DNA of 64,000 bases from Lamellibrachia columna. Lineage: Eukaryota > Annelida > Polychaeta > Sabellida > Siboglinidae. The notes under the pieces were generated by a model that saw only the letters and a list, made by a program, of their open reading frames with translations, had not been told where the DNA came from and ran no database searches. The DNA lies in the NCBI GenBank assembly GCA_963662155.1, contig OY759272.1, forward strand, positions 49,617,066 to 49,681,065, given 5' to 3'. Of the stretch, positions 1 through 13,346 are shown one piece after another. The translations under genes were made by a program, and so were the position numbers. Numbering within the stretch: position 1 is the stretch's first letter; each line of letters begins with the position of its first letter.

Positions 1-854
1 TCAATAAATCATGTTGGCAAATAATACTTGTAATATTTCACCATGCTGAAACAATCCCCAAGGCAAACTCAATATCTACACTTACCCAAGATGCAACACA
101 AAACATATTGCACTTCAATAAGATGCTTTGTACAATTAGTTAACAGTGATAGGTATCATATACAACATTTATTTTAACAACACAAAATTACATTTATTTA
201 AACATTTTAATTCAGCAATGTTGATAAAACATGTAGATTCAGTATGTCTTGTAAGTAAACTGGTGTTTAATACTAGTTATATAACTTACAAGTTAAAACA
301 AATGAAGCTTTCAACATCAGAGAAGAAGCAAAAGAAACACAGGTCTGTATTATGGCAACACTGATGAAAAGCATTGATCAATATTTCAGGTGTAAAATGT
401 CGCAAAACAAGCCTGACCATGAAGTCTGCCAATTCTGTAAATACCCCGTAGTTGTGTTCCACTTTTATAAAGATGTTGCAACAACACAAGCTGACAACAT
501 AGAAACTACAGCAACAAAGATCAACAACAAGAATCAATGGTCAACAAGAGAACAACATAAGTAACAGACGTACCATGTCCAATCTTGTTCAAGGATTTCT
601 GTTTATCAACTTGCAGCTTCCCTGCAACATTGAAGAAACAACAATTCAATCTGTGCCACATTAAATTCAACACATGTATGGGTCTTTTGGATACACTGTT
701 TTCCTTACTATCAATTCCTTAAACATTGTAAAACACTTTCAACAAATCATATATTGACAAATAATCATTTAGTAATATTTCAACATTTAAAAACCATCTC
801 CACTGCAGACTCAGTATCAACACTTACACATGATGCAAATGTGTGCTGCTAACT
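1..854. other. AT-rich non-coding stretch with a diverged direct repeat
   Basis: No convincing gene. Roughly the first 104 bases resemble positions 739-838 in the same orientation: both have an opening like caa(t/c)aaatcat, then gtaatatttca, then a cacttac(c/a)ca(a/t)gatgcaa stretch near the end. This is either an old ~740-bp duplication or the remains of a long repeat. The short open frames here have no family resemblance that I recognise. Confidence 0.4.
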
Positions 855-879
855 AATAACATTTCAATTATATATACCG

Positions 880-961
<82 letters not shown>

Positions 962-1004
962 ATATATATATACTCACACCTGTATATATAATTGAAATGT
1001 TATT
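855..1004. repeat. Palindrome with (TA)n core
   Basis: Inverted arms of about 30 bp lie at 855-884 and 975-1004 and match at about 29 of 30 positions. The left arm reads aataacatttcaattatata then taccggtgtg, and the right arm is its reverse complement with one change. They flank an 80-90 bp run of alternating TA. The whole could fold into a long hairpin or cruciform and looks like a MITE-type palindrome whose centre expanded as a microsatellite. Confidence 0.75.
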
Positions 1005-1254
1005 AAAGTTGTCCAGAAGTGGGGTTTAGTTAATTCTATTCTCTGAAATACACATTTTTATTTTATATTTCAATATGACTGTTTTTAATAGTAATGTCTA
1101 AATAAAATACAATACAATCTGTGTTGGTTTAACTCTACTGTCTGTTATCATATAGCAATACCATACTATATACGTTAAAACACTGTAATGCTGTTATTGC
1201 CAATATCATGCATAGATCACGCTCTCAATATCACCGAGCTGTTCGTTTTGTTAA

Positions 1255-2770
1255 TCAAAATAATGTTAAAAAAGACAGTATGGCTATGGAACTTCTGGAA
1301 AGAAGTGGATAAAGACACTAAGACAAATACCCAACCTGGTTGAAGACGTAATGGGGAGAAAATATATCTAAACTCTTTGCTACTAAATATGACAAATTGT
1401 ATAATTCAGTAGCTTATAATGAAGAGGATGTCTTCATTGTTACAAAATACACTTAACGCCATAGACGCACAATGTAATGAGTGTGAAAATATTGTTACTG
1501 TTGAGGACGTCTTGAATGGTATTAACCAGATTAAAAGTAACAAATATGATGGATGTGGTTGGTTTCTACTTTATCCATGTTCCTCACAAACTACGGGTAC
1601 TTCTCTCTCTGTTATTCACGGCAATGGTGTGTCTCCAGATGGTTTTAATATAGCCACAATTATCATTGTTCTTAGTAGCCCCCTGTCCAAACTATTTGAT
1701 TGGATTATCATGATGAAAAGTGATGAAAACAAGTAATTTACAGTTTGGTTTTAAACCTTTAAAGCTCTACAGCTAAATGTACGTTTGCGCTAATGGAAAG
1801 TGTGAACTATTTCCAACATAATACATCTGATGTGTCTGTGGTATTATCAGATGCTACGAAAGCTTTTGATAAAAAAGAAATTATGTCAAACTGTTTAATA
1901 GAGGAATGAATTCCTTGCTAATCAGATGTTTACTTTATACGTACACTAATCAACACTTGAACGTTTCGTGGAACAATTCCTTGTCAGATTACTACCAACG
2001 GAGTGAAGCAGGGTGGGGTTTTATCCCCTACTTTATTTTCTATATAAATATAGTAAAAAGGATCGCATTTAGGCCACACTGTTGTCCCAGCATGCCCCAG
2101 GCTATGGATAAAGATATGTGTCATGGTTTCATATGGTGTTTAAATTCATTATCTGCTAACTTTGAGTTTTGTAATATAAGTAGAAACTGTCAGTTATTTA
2201 TATTGTGCTGCAGCCTGCAGCTCCTTCTGTGGTGTACGTCTCTGGAACTTACAAGATAAATATCTAGATGAGTTTTATACATGGTGCAAGGTTATCAGGA
2301 AATTTTATAATCTACCTGGTTGCACCCATTGTAATATGGTAATATTGTAATATGGTGCCACTTTTAGCAGAGTGTCTCCCAATTCAAATTCAAATTATGA
2401 ATCGAATGGTGCGTTTTATGCAGAGTTGCTTAAAATGCTTAAAAACACCCGTTTGAATATGCTCTCTCATCTAGGTTTTCACGGTAGTGGTTCACATATC
2501 TAAAAGTTTCATTTACATATTGATTGTCACAATTCATGCCACGACCTCCTCTATTGATATTTTAGAGGAGTATAGGAAGATTACTTCGTATTGTAAGGTT
2601 TATGGTTATCAGGAAATAGATTCTTTGTGGGGGGTTATGTTGCATTTCTGCAAATTGCCATTATATGAACTATTTTCCTGGATATGATGAGGTAAATGTT
2701 AGAGCGTATATAGACGGATGTCATAAACAAGTTATGCAATTGTATCCAAGTGTTGTGTGGAGGCCCACAT
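1255..2770 (+). pseudogene. Decayed non-LTR retrotransposon reverse transcriptase
   Basis: The three plus-strand frames together show fragments of a reverse transcriptase in the expected order but broken by stops and frameshifts. Around 1630-1720 the pieces PDGFNIATII and SPLSKLFDWII resemble the region before RT motif 1. Around 1835-1875 SDATKAFDK corresponds to the D..KAFDK catalytic motif. Around 1980-2045 a degraded G.I.Y..FYI stretch matches the usual G(V)LSP.LF.IYI block. No continuous frame survives. It differs from the better-preserved LINE family at 5533 and 41868, so it is a separate, older family. The boundaries are approximate and the clade is not assigned. Confidence 0.6.
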
Positions 2771-4107
2771 TGGACGTTTATTGTTAGGCGTGGGGCATGA
2801 ATAGGTTATGCAATAATTGTACCCATGACGTTTTGGCGTGGCACATTATAGTAAAAGGGGTACTAACATAATAGGACCATCCGCAAATGTTTATTAATTT
2901 TGATTGGCTAAAGCCGACCTTGTCGCGTGGTGGTAAAGTTACCAAGCGATGGGTATAAGACGCGAAGTAAAGTGTATTCAAGAGAGGGTGATTTATCGCA
3001 ACGTCGCAAAACCATCTACATATTTGCTCGCATTGACAACGGCGAGTGAAAACCCAGACAACACAATGCCACACCGGTAATTACAGCGCATCGTTTGACT
3101 GTATACATTGACCGTCTGCATCGGCCGCATCTCGTTTTCTGCTGCCTACTGACTGCTTGGGACTGTTCAGCTATCTCTCCGTGTACGACAACAGTGTGTC
3201 TGCATAAGCCATCTTCACGACACTTTCGTCGTCTCCACGACGTATTGACGGCTGGCGTACAGTGCGTCCAGCCGACCGTTCAGCTGTCTTCCCCGTGTGC
3301 GACATCAGAGTGTCCGTGTCAGCCGTCGTCATGAAACGTCACCGTCTCCACGATCTATTGACATCTGGCCTACTATTGTTCAGCCAACAACAAGCTCGAC
3401 ATCATTGCGGTCGAACGAGACCCTTGCCGCCTGCATATTCAGCTGGCGGTGAGATCATGCGACCGACAGCCACATCAGTTATCGTCCTATTCAACCCAGC
3501 AGTGATGTGAAGGGTATTGTTGACTTTGTGCGTCATAAGGCACGCTTCTATGACAATTTTTTATTTTTTTTTGTATTGTATTATAAGTGTGAAATACACC
3601 TTTCTGCTTGTGACGAATTTATTAACACTGATGTCTGTGGTACAGTCTTGAAGAGGAATAGCCTCAACGGTGAACCTTAAAGTAAATGTAGGTTTTTTTT
3701 ATTTGGTTTGAGGGTATTGACAACCTGATCTAGAGTTAGTCTCTTTAATTCATTTGTACCATTTCAGTTAGGTTTTGATTCATCATAAATATATTCTTGT
3801 TTATTACCTTGGTGTTGTTTCTCATTTGTGGACATTTCTTACATTCATATATTGAGCTTAATTTAAGTATGGCCCGCCCCTAGTTTTGAGCCACTTTGCG
3901 CGGACCTCCACCGAAATCCATGACACTCTAATATGAACTATTTAATGATCTCATTCAAAACTACTTTCAAGATTCAAGAAGGGCTGGTTGTGAAACTATT
4001 AAATAAAGTTTCATTTGTAAAGGACGTGTTGTACAATATAGACAATGTGTGTAGCAGTTTTTGTTTAATCAAAGACGAGGTGCTCTCGTTGCTCTCTGTT
4101 TTATGTT
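2771..4107. other. Non-coding region with a ~113-bp imperfect duplication
   Basis: No gene was recognised. The segment from about 3165 is repeated from about 3278 with a period near 113 bp: both begin gttcagct(a/g)tct and both contain a cgtctccacga block before a ctattgac or gtattgac stretch. The region is more GC- and CpG-rich than its flanks. It could be the 5' or LTR part of a retroelement, but no protein supports that. From 3540 onward it returns to AT-rich sequence. Confidence 0.4.
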
Positions 4108-4535
4108 AATTTAACAAGATTTAACAAGATTGCCATCCAAGGCAAATACCCAGATGGCAAGTGGACAAGGAAGCCATTGGCTTATCGAGATTCCAACATT
4201 TTTAATCTATGTGTAATTCGCCCTCCTGAGATATGTGTCAACCTTGTTTTTAAACATATTCACACTGCTAGCAGTTACACAATCTGTAGATAATTTGTTC
4301 CATTCATTGATTGTCCTCTGTGAGAACGAGTACTTCCTGATATCCAACCTACATTGATCCTTTACTAATATTATCTCATGTCCTCTAGTTCTATTATCTT
4401 TCTTGAGTGAGAAAAAAATATTTCTATCAATATTTTCATACCCATTCAATATCTTAAAAATTTCAATTTGATCTCCTCTTAACCACCTTGTCTCTAGGGT
4501 TGCTAAATCACATTCTTTCAGTCATTCTTCATAAA
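4108..4535 (-). mobile_element. 5'-truncated 3' end of a CR1/Jockey-type LINE
   Basis: On the minus strand this encodes the last ~80 residues of the same LINE ORF2 that ends at 7519, 44739 and 58442, with shared stretches such as RTINEWNKLSTDCVTASSVN (4270-4330). It is followed by the family's 3' UTR (about 4130-4205) and the terminal ttgttaaat-type decamers, read here as ttaacaagat twice at 4111-4130. It is strongly 5'-truncated, as is usual for target-primed reverse transcription. It lies in the presumed PHYHD1 intron 2. Confidence 0.85.
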
Positions 4536-5280
4536 TATACCCTTCGTAATGTACCCAGTAAACATTGTTTTAACTGAATTGTACACGTTGTAGCATGAAT
4601 AAACATATTATTATTATTATATAGTGGTATAATTGTCATTAAAAATTAACAATTGTAGCTAATTCTCTTGTAAATCAGACAAACTTGTAAAAGAAAAGCT
4701 AAACATTGACGTCCTACTCCACGTGTAATCTTGTGCATTGCATAAGCTCTACTGTTGTACAAAATGTCATCAACATGCCAAACAAATCTTTAGCAGTCAA
4801 CAAACAAACCATTTGCATCCAGCGCGCCATCTTCAAAGAAGTAACCAATCTTGTCAGCACTGTTCATGAAATAGTTATCACGGTATGTCTAAAACAAAAC
4901 AATCTTGTAAACACTGTTCATGAAAATATTTATCACAGAATCTAAAACAAAACAATTTAGCACCAAATTTTAGCATATTAGGTAGGCAACTATGAGATTG
5001 GGACTTTGTAGGTTCATAGCAGTGGTACAAAAATATTTTACTCTGTGAACATATTGGCAACATGTATATATGTTTAATGTCAATTAGCTGTCTAGTTTCA
5101 ATCTGACCTATGGCAGACATGATTTATAAAATAAATAATGCTTTATAATTTGCACAAATCAAATAAATTCAAATCCACACGCATGCATGAATGCTCAGAA
5201 GGACATTACATTTTAGTTGATTACATCAACAAATGAGGATTCAACAGTAACACATGGCACCAATGCACTAACGCACTAAC
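4536..5280. other. Intronic sequence with a 2-copy ~53-bp tandem duplication
   Basis: Presumed PHYHD1 intron 2, beginning (on the minus strand) with the donor gttag at 5280. At about 4847-4955 a ~53-bp unit containing cactgttcatgaaa and ctaaaacaaaac occurs twice in tandem. Nothing else was recognised; no further PHYHD1 exon was found between here and position 1. Confidence 0.5.
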
Positions 5281-5418
5281 CTGTTTTGTTGTAGAGAAGA
5301 TTGTGTGATGCTCACTAGGGTTCATTTTCTCGACCAGATCAAAACACTCGGCTTTCATTGCTGCTATTTCTTCCTCCGTTGCGAAGTTCTCCAAAACCAC
5401 AAAGCCATCGGTCTGGAA
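5281..5418 (-). CDS. PHYHD1 exon 2
   Basis: Exactly 46 codons, running from FQTDGFVVLENF through EEEIAAMKAECFDLVEKM to HTIFSTTKQ. On the minus strand the acceptor is tgttccacacag at 5419-5430 and the donor is CAG|gttagtg at 5280. Both boundaries are phase 0, so it joins exon 1 in frame. The DGFxVLExF core and the charged helix after it are typical of the start of the phytanoyl-CoA dioxygenase fold. The open frame extends upstream through the acceptor, but that part reads like translated intron. Confidence 0.88.
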
Positions 5419-8400
5419 CTGTGTGGAACACAATACTTCTTTGTGAAGGCCAAATGATGAATTTAATGATATTTTGACTAATAAAACAAAACTGTGGTTT
5501 ATTGGTATTGGAACAAGCATAACGTTATATTCTAAAATATGAAATTGAGAGTATCATTGATAAATTTGTTCCCTTCCGAAAACAAGGAAAACGGTGTAGA
5601 AAGAAACACTTGTCAAAAGAGGCAATTAGAAAAATAATGCTAAAACAAACTATGTGGAGGGTTTATAGGCATACCAGAAAGGAAGAAGACTATGCAAAAT
5701 ACAAAGAGGCACTTAATGCAGCTACAACTGAAATCAGACAATCTAAAAGAAGCTATGAGCAAAAACTGGCATGTAACATAAAAACTGACAGCAAGAGTTT
5801 TTATGCATATGTCAGGAGTAAACAAAACGTACAAGACAAGGTTGGACCTCTAGAAGACAGTGCTGGAAATATAATATCACAGGGGTTTTTAATGGCGGAA
5901 GACCTAAATGGTTACTTCAGTTCAGTGTTTACAAAAGAAGATATTAGTTCATTACCAGTTGCTGATGCTAAATTTCAGGGGGCTAAATCTGACTATTTAG
6001 GACCGTTAGTTGTAACTCCAGAATTGGTAGCTAGGAAAATAAAGGCAATGAAGGATAACAAATCACCGGGAGTGGATGGGATTCCTCCAAAATTACTAAT
6101 GGAAACAGTAGATCAAATCAGTATACCACTTGCAAGAGTATTCAACTTGTCATTAAAAGAGGGAGTTGTTCCGTTTGAATGGAAAGAAGCAAACATCATA
6201 CCATTATTTAGAAAGGGTTCGAGAAATAAGTCAGAGAATTACAGACCAGTGAGTTTAACGTCAGTGATTTGTAAATTATTAGAAAGGTTAATTAAAGACC
6301 ATATGGTGGACTTCCTCGTTAAGCATAAATTATTAAATTCATCTCAACATGGATTCCTTAAAGCGAGGTCATGCTTAACAAATATGTTATGTTTTTTGGA
6401 AGAAATCACTAAGTGGATAGACATGGGATCGCCAGTAGATATTATCTACTTAGATTTTCAGAAAGCTTTTGACAAAGTGCCACATCAAAGATTGCTACTT
6501 AAATTAAAAGCCCATGGTATCGGGGATAGCATAACTGACTGGATAGAACAATGGCTGACTGACAGAAGACAACGAGTTGTAGTAGATGGCGAAGTTTCAA
6601 ATTGGAAATCGGTTTTGAGTGGGGTACCTCAAGGATCAGTATTAGGACCTATATTATTCTTAATTTATATCAATGACTTGGACGAGAGTATAACAAGTAA
6701 CGTACTGAAATTTGCGGACGACACAAAACTGTTTAGAAAGGTTAATACTGATGGTGATAAACAACATTTACAAAACGATCTAGACAGATTAGTGAAATGG
6801 TCTGAGAAATGGCAGATGCTGTTCAATTTTGGGAAATGTAAATGCCTACATACAGGACATGGGAACTTGAATGTAAACTATAAAATGGGAGCTACTGTTC
6901 TTGGTACTACTGTAAAAGAAAAGGACTTAGGAGTTACAATAAGCGCTGATATGAAAGTTTCAGAGCAGTGTGGTATTGCAGCTTCAAAGGGTAATCAAAT
7001 TCTTGGATTGATTAGAAGAAACATAACATATAAGGGAAAAAGTTAATTATACCTCTTTATAAAGCAATAGTTAGACCTCATTTAGAATACTGTATACAAG
7101 CATGGAGACCATATCGTAAGAAGGATATAGATACGCTTGAACGCATACAAAGGAGAGCAACAAAAATGATTCCAGAACTTAGAGACCTTAGTTATGAAGA
7201 ACGCCTGAAAGAATGTGGTTTAACAACTCTAGAGACAAGGAGGTTAAGAGGAGATCAGATTGAAGTTTTTAAGATATTGAATGGGTATGAAAATATTGAT
7301 AGAAATATGTTTTTCTCACTCAAGAAGGATAGCAGAACTAGAGGACATGAGGTAAAATTAGTAAAGGATCAATGTAGATTGGACATCAGGAAGCACTCGT
7401 TCTCACAGAGGACAATAAATGAATGGAACAAACTGTCTACAGATTGTGTAACTGCTAGCAGCGTGAATATGTTTAAAAACAAGGTTGACACATATATCAG
7501 GAGGGCGGGTTATAAGTAGGTGAACATTGTTGGACTCTCGATAAGCCAATGGCTTCCTTGTCCACTTGCCATCTGGGCCTTTGGCTTGGATGGCAAATCT
7601 TGTTAAATCTTGTTAAATCTTGTCTGTGAATTTTTTTGTTTTATAGATCCTAAATTGTATATGTGAAAACCAGTCATTCAAGTAGATTTCTGGATGAAAA
7701 TCTGAATTAATTATTTGCTTGATTACCACTTGGAAAAGTACTGTGACATAATACGTAACCGTGGCGAAGAGGCTCTTTGCACCTACGAATGTGACTGTGA
7801 AACAAGTTTGTGAGGCGATGATTTTTATTTTTTTCGGTTTACGGATCCGCCGACCACATTTTGGTGAATTAGAAAAGAGGTTTATTGTTTTTTTAATGCC
7901 CGCCGGCATTCGCTTGTAAATTTTTGTTTACAAATAATCTATTATAATAATAATCTATAAAAAACAAATATAATGTCTGAAAACCTAAATGTTCACAAAA
8001 ATCGAAAGGCAGAGAAGCATTGCGACACCAAAAATATATTCACAACGCCTTTCACGGTAGCATTGTACCACATTACAACTCATTGTTCTCTGACTGTTAA
8101 TACAAAATACAAATGATCAGTCTCGAGCAAAATTGGTATTAATAGCCGTAGGCCCCGGGTTGTGGTCAAGCTGTAATGCATTGCCAACATGTTGCTATGA
8201 TGTTCGAACCAGCTATATTCGTTCGCCATGAAAGCGGAACATATCGTCTGGTTACTGTGATTCCAGTACACATCAATGTTATATCTATCTAACTGAATCA
8301 TGTCCTTAAACCAGCAAATATCAGTGCTAAATTAGTTTATTGTGCCTTTGACGTTAATGGAAATGGCAACGTATATGTGATCTGGTGACCCCGTCGGATT

Positions 8401-11400
8401 GCGATTACTTACAACATTGCAATTTGGCGTATGAACGCCTCTTACATGAGGCAGCATAAAACAATGTTGAATTACGATTGGTGAAGGGTTTGTATCAAAA
8501 ATACACTGCCACTTTAAGCTGTCATTCAACTTAATTCATTCACGTTGGTGTAGCAGACGTAATTCATTCATGTTCATTCACATGACTAGACCCAGTCAGT
8601 GGCATCCTGGACCCAGTCAGTGGCATCATGGACCCTGTCAGTGGCATCCTGGACCCCGTCAATAGCATCCTGGACCCCGTCAGTGGCATCCTGGACCCAG
8701 TCAGTGCCATCCTGGACCCTGTCAGTGGCATCCTGGACCCTGTCAGTGGCATCCTGGACCCCGTCAGTGGCATCCTGGACCCCGTCAGTGGCGGATTTAT
8801 TACAAGCAGACAATGCACTAAAAGTTGTACAATATACAAAATTGCAAGATTGATGTTTAACCAACATCTGTTTGATGAAACAGGATTGTATTTTCATATG
8901 TTTGACTATACACAGTACTTCTCCATTTATTTAACGGATTATGCAGTTTTCTATAGGTTTTTATAACAGCTGCTAATGTGTTGACCTTTAATGTTATAGG
9001 TTAAATTTGTTCCAGTTTTCACTGTCTTCCCACGGAAGTGGTTGAAATGACATCTTTGTTCATGTGGTTGGTAACTTGGTCAGCTGACATCAGCACCCTC
9101 TCATTCCACCCCCACTGCACTAATATCTCACAGTTTCTCTCTCTTTTGGAAGAGACATTAACAACTGTTGGGACCTTCCGTCTACGCCAGTGTCTACGTC
9201 AGCTAGGTGCAGCAAAAGACCTTCTGTCCAGTGACAGTGTCTACGTCAGCTAGGTGGAGTAAAAGACCTTCTGTCCATTGAAAGTGTCTACGTCAGCTAG
9301 GTGGAGTAAAAGACTTTCTGTCCAGTGACAGTGTCTACGTCAGCTAGGTGGAGTAAAAGACTTTCTGTCCAGTGACAGTGTCTACGTCAGCTAGGTGGAG
9401 TAAAAGACTTTCTGTCCAGTGACAGTGTCTACGTCAGCTAGGTGGAGTAAAAGACCTTTTGTTCAGTGACAGTGTCTACGTCAGCTAGGTGGAGTAAAAG
9501 ACCTTCTGTCCAGTGACAGTGTCTACGTCAGCTAGGTGGAGTAAAAGACTTTCTGTCCAGTGACAGTGTCTACGTCAGCTAGGTGGAGTAAAAGACCTTC
9601 TGTTCAGTGACAGTGTCTACGTCAGCTAGGTGGAGTAAAAGACCTTCTGTTCAGTGACAGTGTCTACGTCAGCTAGGTGGAGTAAAAGACCTTCTGTTCA
9701 GTGACAGTGTCTACGTCAGCTAGGTGGAGTAAAAGACCTTCTGTTCAGTGACAGTGTCTACGTCAGCTAGGTGGAGTAAAAGACCTTTTGTTCAGTGACA
9801 GTGTCTACGTCAGCTAGGTGGAGTAAAAGACTTTCTGTCCAGTGACAGTGTCTACGTCAGCTAGGTGGAGTAAAAGACGTTTTGTTCAGTGACAGTGTCT
9901 ACATCAGCTAGGTGGAGTAAAAGACCTTTTGTCCAGTGACAGTGTCTATGTCAGCTAGGTGGAGTAAAAGACCTTCTGTTCAGTGACAGTGTCTAGGTCA
10001 GTTAGGTGGAGTAAAAGACCTTCTGTTCAGTGACAGTGTCTACGTCAGCTAGGTGGAGTAAAAGACTTTCTGTCCAGTGACAGTGTCTACGTCAGCTAGG
10101 TGTAGTAAAAGATCCCATGCAGGAAAATAACCTGTTGTCGACTCGCTAACTTCAGAGGTGAAAATAAATCATTCCTATGCAAGTCCTAGATACTGTAGAC
10201 AGGGCTGTTTGGAGTTGAATGTCATAAGTCATAAGACAATTTTATTATGTCTATTAGATTTTATTAGTACATTAGTACTTTTTTTATGATGCTGTAATAA
10301 TTATTTATGATTTATTTTAAATACAATTTTACAAAGTATTTGTAGTTAACAGAATTAATTTTTTTTATTTAAATACTTCCATAAAGTACTTGAAATGTTC
10401 AAATACATTGTTTCTGATTGATAAAAAAATTACTTCACTAAAGGCAGCATCTTTTCCCAGTCAGAAACCCATAGTCAGCCTTAAGCAAACTGTAACCAGT
10501 TGAGGCTATAATCCTTGTGGTTGTTTAATTAAGCCAGGAAGTCCACAATGTAGAGGCCATTCATCAATTAGCTTTAAAAAGCCTTTGTTGCTTGTACAAG
10601 GGACAGTGTTAAGAACCGAGCCACACAGCACCATTAGTCTTTACTCAAATTAGCACACAACCCTTTGTTCAAGTTTTGACAAATCTTCTCACTAGTACTA
10701 CAGTTGTAGTAGACTCACTACATTAATTACATAGGTAATTCGGGAGCGAAACCAATACATGCAGTCTGATAAAGTACTTGTATAATGGTTATATTTTTTT
10801 ATTATAATACACAGGCTTTTTGTTAAGAGCCAGGACCCGGGCAATTTACCCGGCTATGGCGGTCCATTTACCCGCCTATCGAAGGCCGATTTTTATTATC
10901 CCTCGCGTTGGCTAATGACTGACCCTCTTTTGTGTTAAACACTGCAGCGTCAACATCCCAGACAGGTCAGCGATCGTTGATGATCACAACATGTCGCAGC
11001 AAAACAGTGCCGATCAACGAATGTCATTTTGTGTTAATAAACGGGAGTTTTAAATTATTCGCGCCTACATGATGTTACGCATCGCCACAGCATATTTACT
11101 TCCCACAATTCGTAGCATTGCTTGTGGTTCATAGTTAGTAGACAGTCCGCCAAGCGCTAGCGGACAGATCAGCCAACCACATCACGCATAGCGGACAGAT
11201 CTGCAACCATGTCGTAGCAAAACTAGTTCGGCAAAAAAGAGACAGCTGTCCATGGCATTTTTTAAAGCAGACTTATAAGAAAAGGTAACGTTTGTTAAAG
11301 CATATCCTAAAATGTTAAAGTCACTGAACTTGGACAACATTATCATTAAATAGTGTCTGAATATTCCGTTATTGCCAGAGTTTTACGGAACTTGTTAGCA

Positions 11401-13279
11401 TACGCTGCTAGCGCGTGGCGAACCCCTACTACTACTAGTGACCTAGTCTGGCACTACACTGCCATGAAATGACAAAAGGGATGAAGTGACGATAAGGTGT
11501 TTTTGATATATCGGACAAAACGAAGCATTGCTTTTTTCTCTTGTGCATATTATGGCACAGTAATTTAAAAAAAAAAAAAAATTTCTAACAATTTGTTTGC
11601 ACTGCAATGGTGAAATAATTTTAGTGATTTATAATATGGTTTTTGTGAAAACGGCATATTATATTACGTATAGTGACTGGCTCGGCGCAACAGTGCTTGC
11701 CTATGTTACTTTACTGTTTATGACGTTGATTATTTGGTGGACTTAGTGTCACATGCTTCCTTGTGAAAAAATGTGTGATGTACCCCTTAACAAACCTCAA
11801 AGCAGGACAATTATGTGACAAATTATGGCAAACAATGTACTATTAGCGACCTTTGCTATTTGTTGTGCTGTGCGATAATTCGTAATATTTTCATTAATTT
11901 GTTACACGGTCATGAATAATTATGTGTATGGGCATTATTGGCCTGTTTGGGAGAAAAGGTGATTATGCAAAATAGTAATTTTCTATTGTTATATAAACTA
12001 AACTCCTGAAATGCTGAGGTACAATTATATTATATACATATAAGTTACTGGTGTGTCAGACAGTGGTAGTAACTCGGCTACAGACTGAACATGATAAGTG
12101 GTCCCTGCGTTGGGGTTCATGGTCCCTGCTATAGCCACACTTAACAAAAACCCTGATACATAAATAAATTATTATTGTTAGATTATGCACGTAATGTATG
12201 TAGTTTGGAAAAAGTGTTTTGTAGTGAGCAGATGATGGCTCTCTACAGTCTACAAACCAGAAGGTGGTCAGATGATGGCTCTCTACATAGTCTACAAACC
12301 AGAAGGTGCTCAGATCATGGCTCTCTACATAGTCTACAAACCAGAAGGTGGTCAGATCATGGCTCTCTACATAGTCTACAAACCAGAAGGTGCTTAGATC
12401 ATGGCTCTCTACATAGTCTACAAACCAGAAGGTGGTCAGATCATGGCTCTCTACATAGTCTACAAACCAGAAGGTGCTTAGATCATGGCTCTCTACATAG
12501 TCTACAAACCAGAAGGTGCTCAGATCATGGCTCTCTACATAGTCTACAAACCAGAAGGTGCTCAGATCATGGCTCTCTACTTAGATTATTTATTTATTTT
12601 TACTTACTTATTTCTCTTAGATTACTTATTTATCTACCTTAGACTATTAATTTGATCTTATCTTATGTATTTAATTAGTCTATATTTTAGATTTGGTCAA
12701 CACGTCATAGTAATGTGTTCTTATTTATCTTAGCTTATTTACTTTTTTATCTTAGCTTATTTATTGTTATCTTACCTTATGTATTTAGTGAATTTATATT
12801 TTAGATTTAGTCAACACATCATATTATTGTGAAGCGCTTTGATTGGTATTTAGTTAGCTAAAAAGCGCTATATTAAGAAACGGAATTATTATTATTATTA
12901 TTATAGTCTACAAACCAGAAGGTGGTCAGATGATGGCTCTCTACATAGTCTACAAACCAGAAGGTGCTCAGATCATGGCTCTCTACATAGTCTACAAACC
13001 TGAATGTGGTCAGATGATAAGTGCAATTAACAGTCAGTTGCTAGCAAAACTACATCTAGTGTCTGAGAGAGCAGATAATTTTATAAGAGAAGTGGTTTGG
13101 TGCCTCAGACCTCTTGCTAATTGCTTTATTTTATAACTTGCAATTACAATGAGCAGATTTACCAATTACCCACTCTTCTGAGATTATTAATGAATTACTT
13201 GATCTTTATTGGCTAAGTTTTTTCTGAGATGGTAATGCTAGGTAATGATTGGTTGAAGTGATTGTACATGTGCAGTGCC

Positions 13280-13346
<67 letters not shown>

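Noticed and set aside
146..564. Short open frames of 70-83 codons on both strands
   Set aside because: Overlapping on both strands in AT-rich DNA, no recognised family and no splice context.
2784..3510. LTR retrotransposon promoter or gag region
   Set aside because: GC-richer sequence with a duplication, but no matching LTR pair, primer-binding site or gag/pol motif could be seen.
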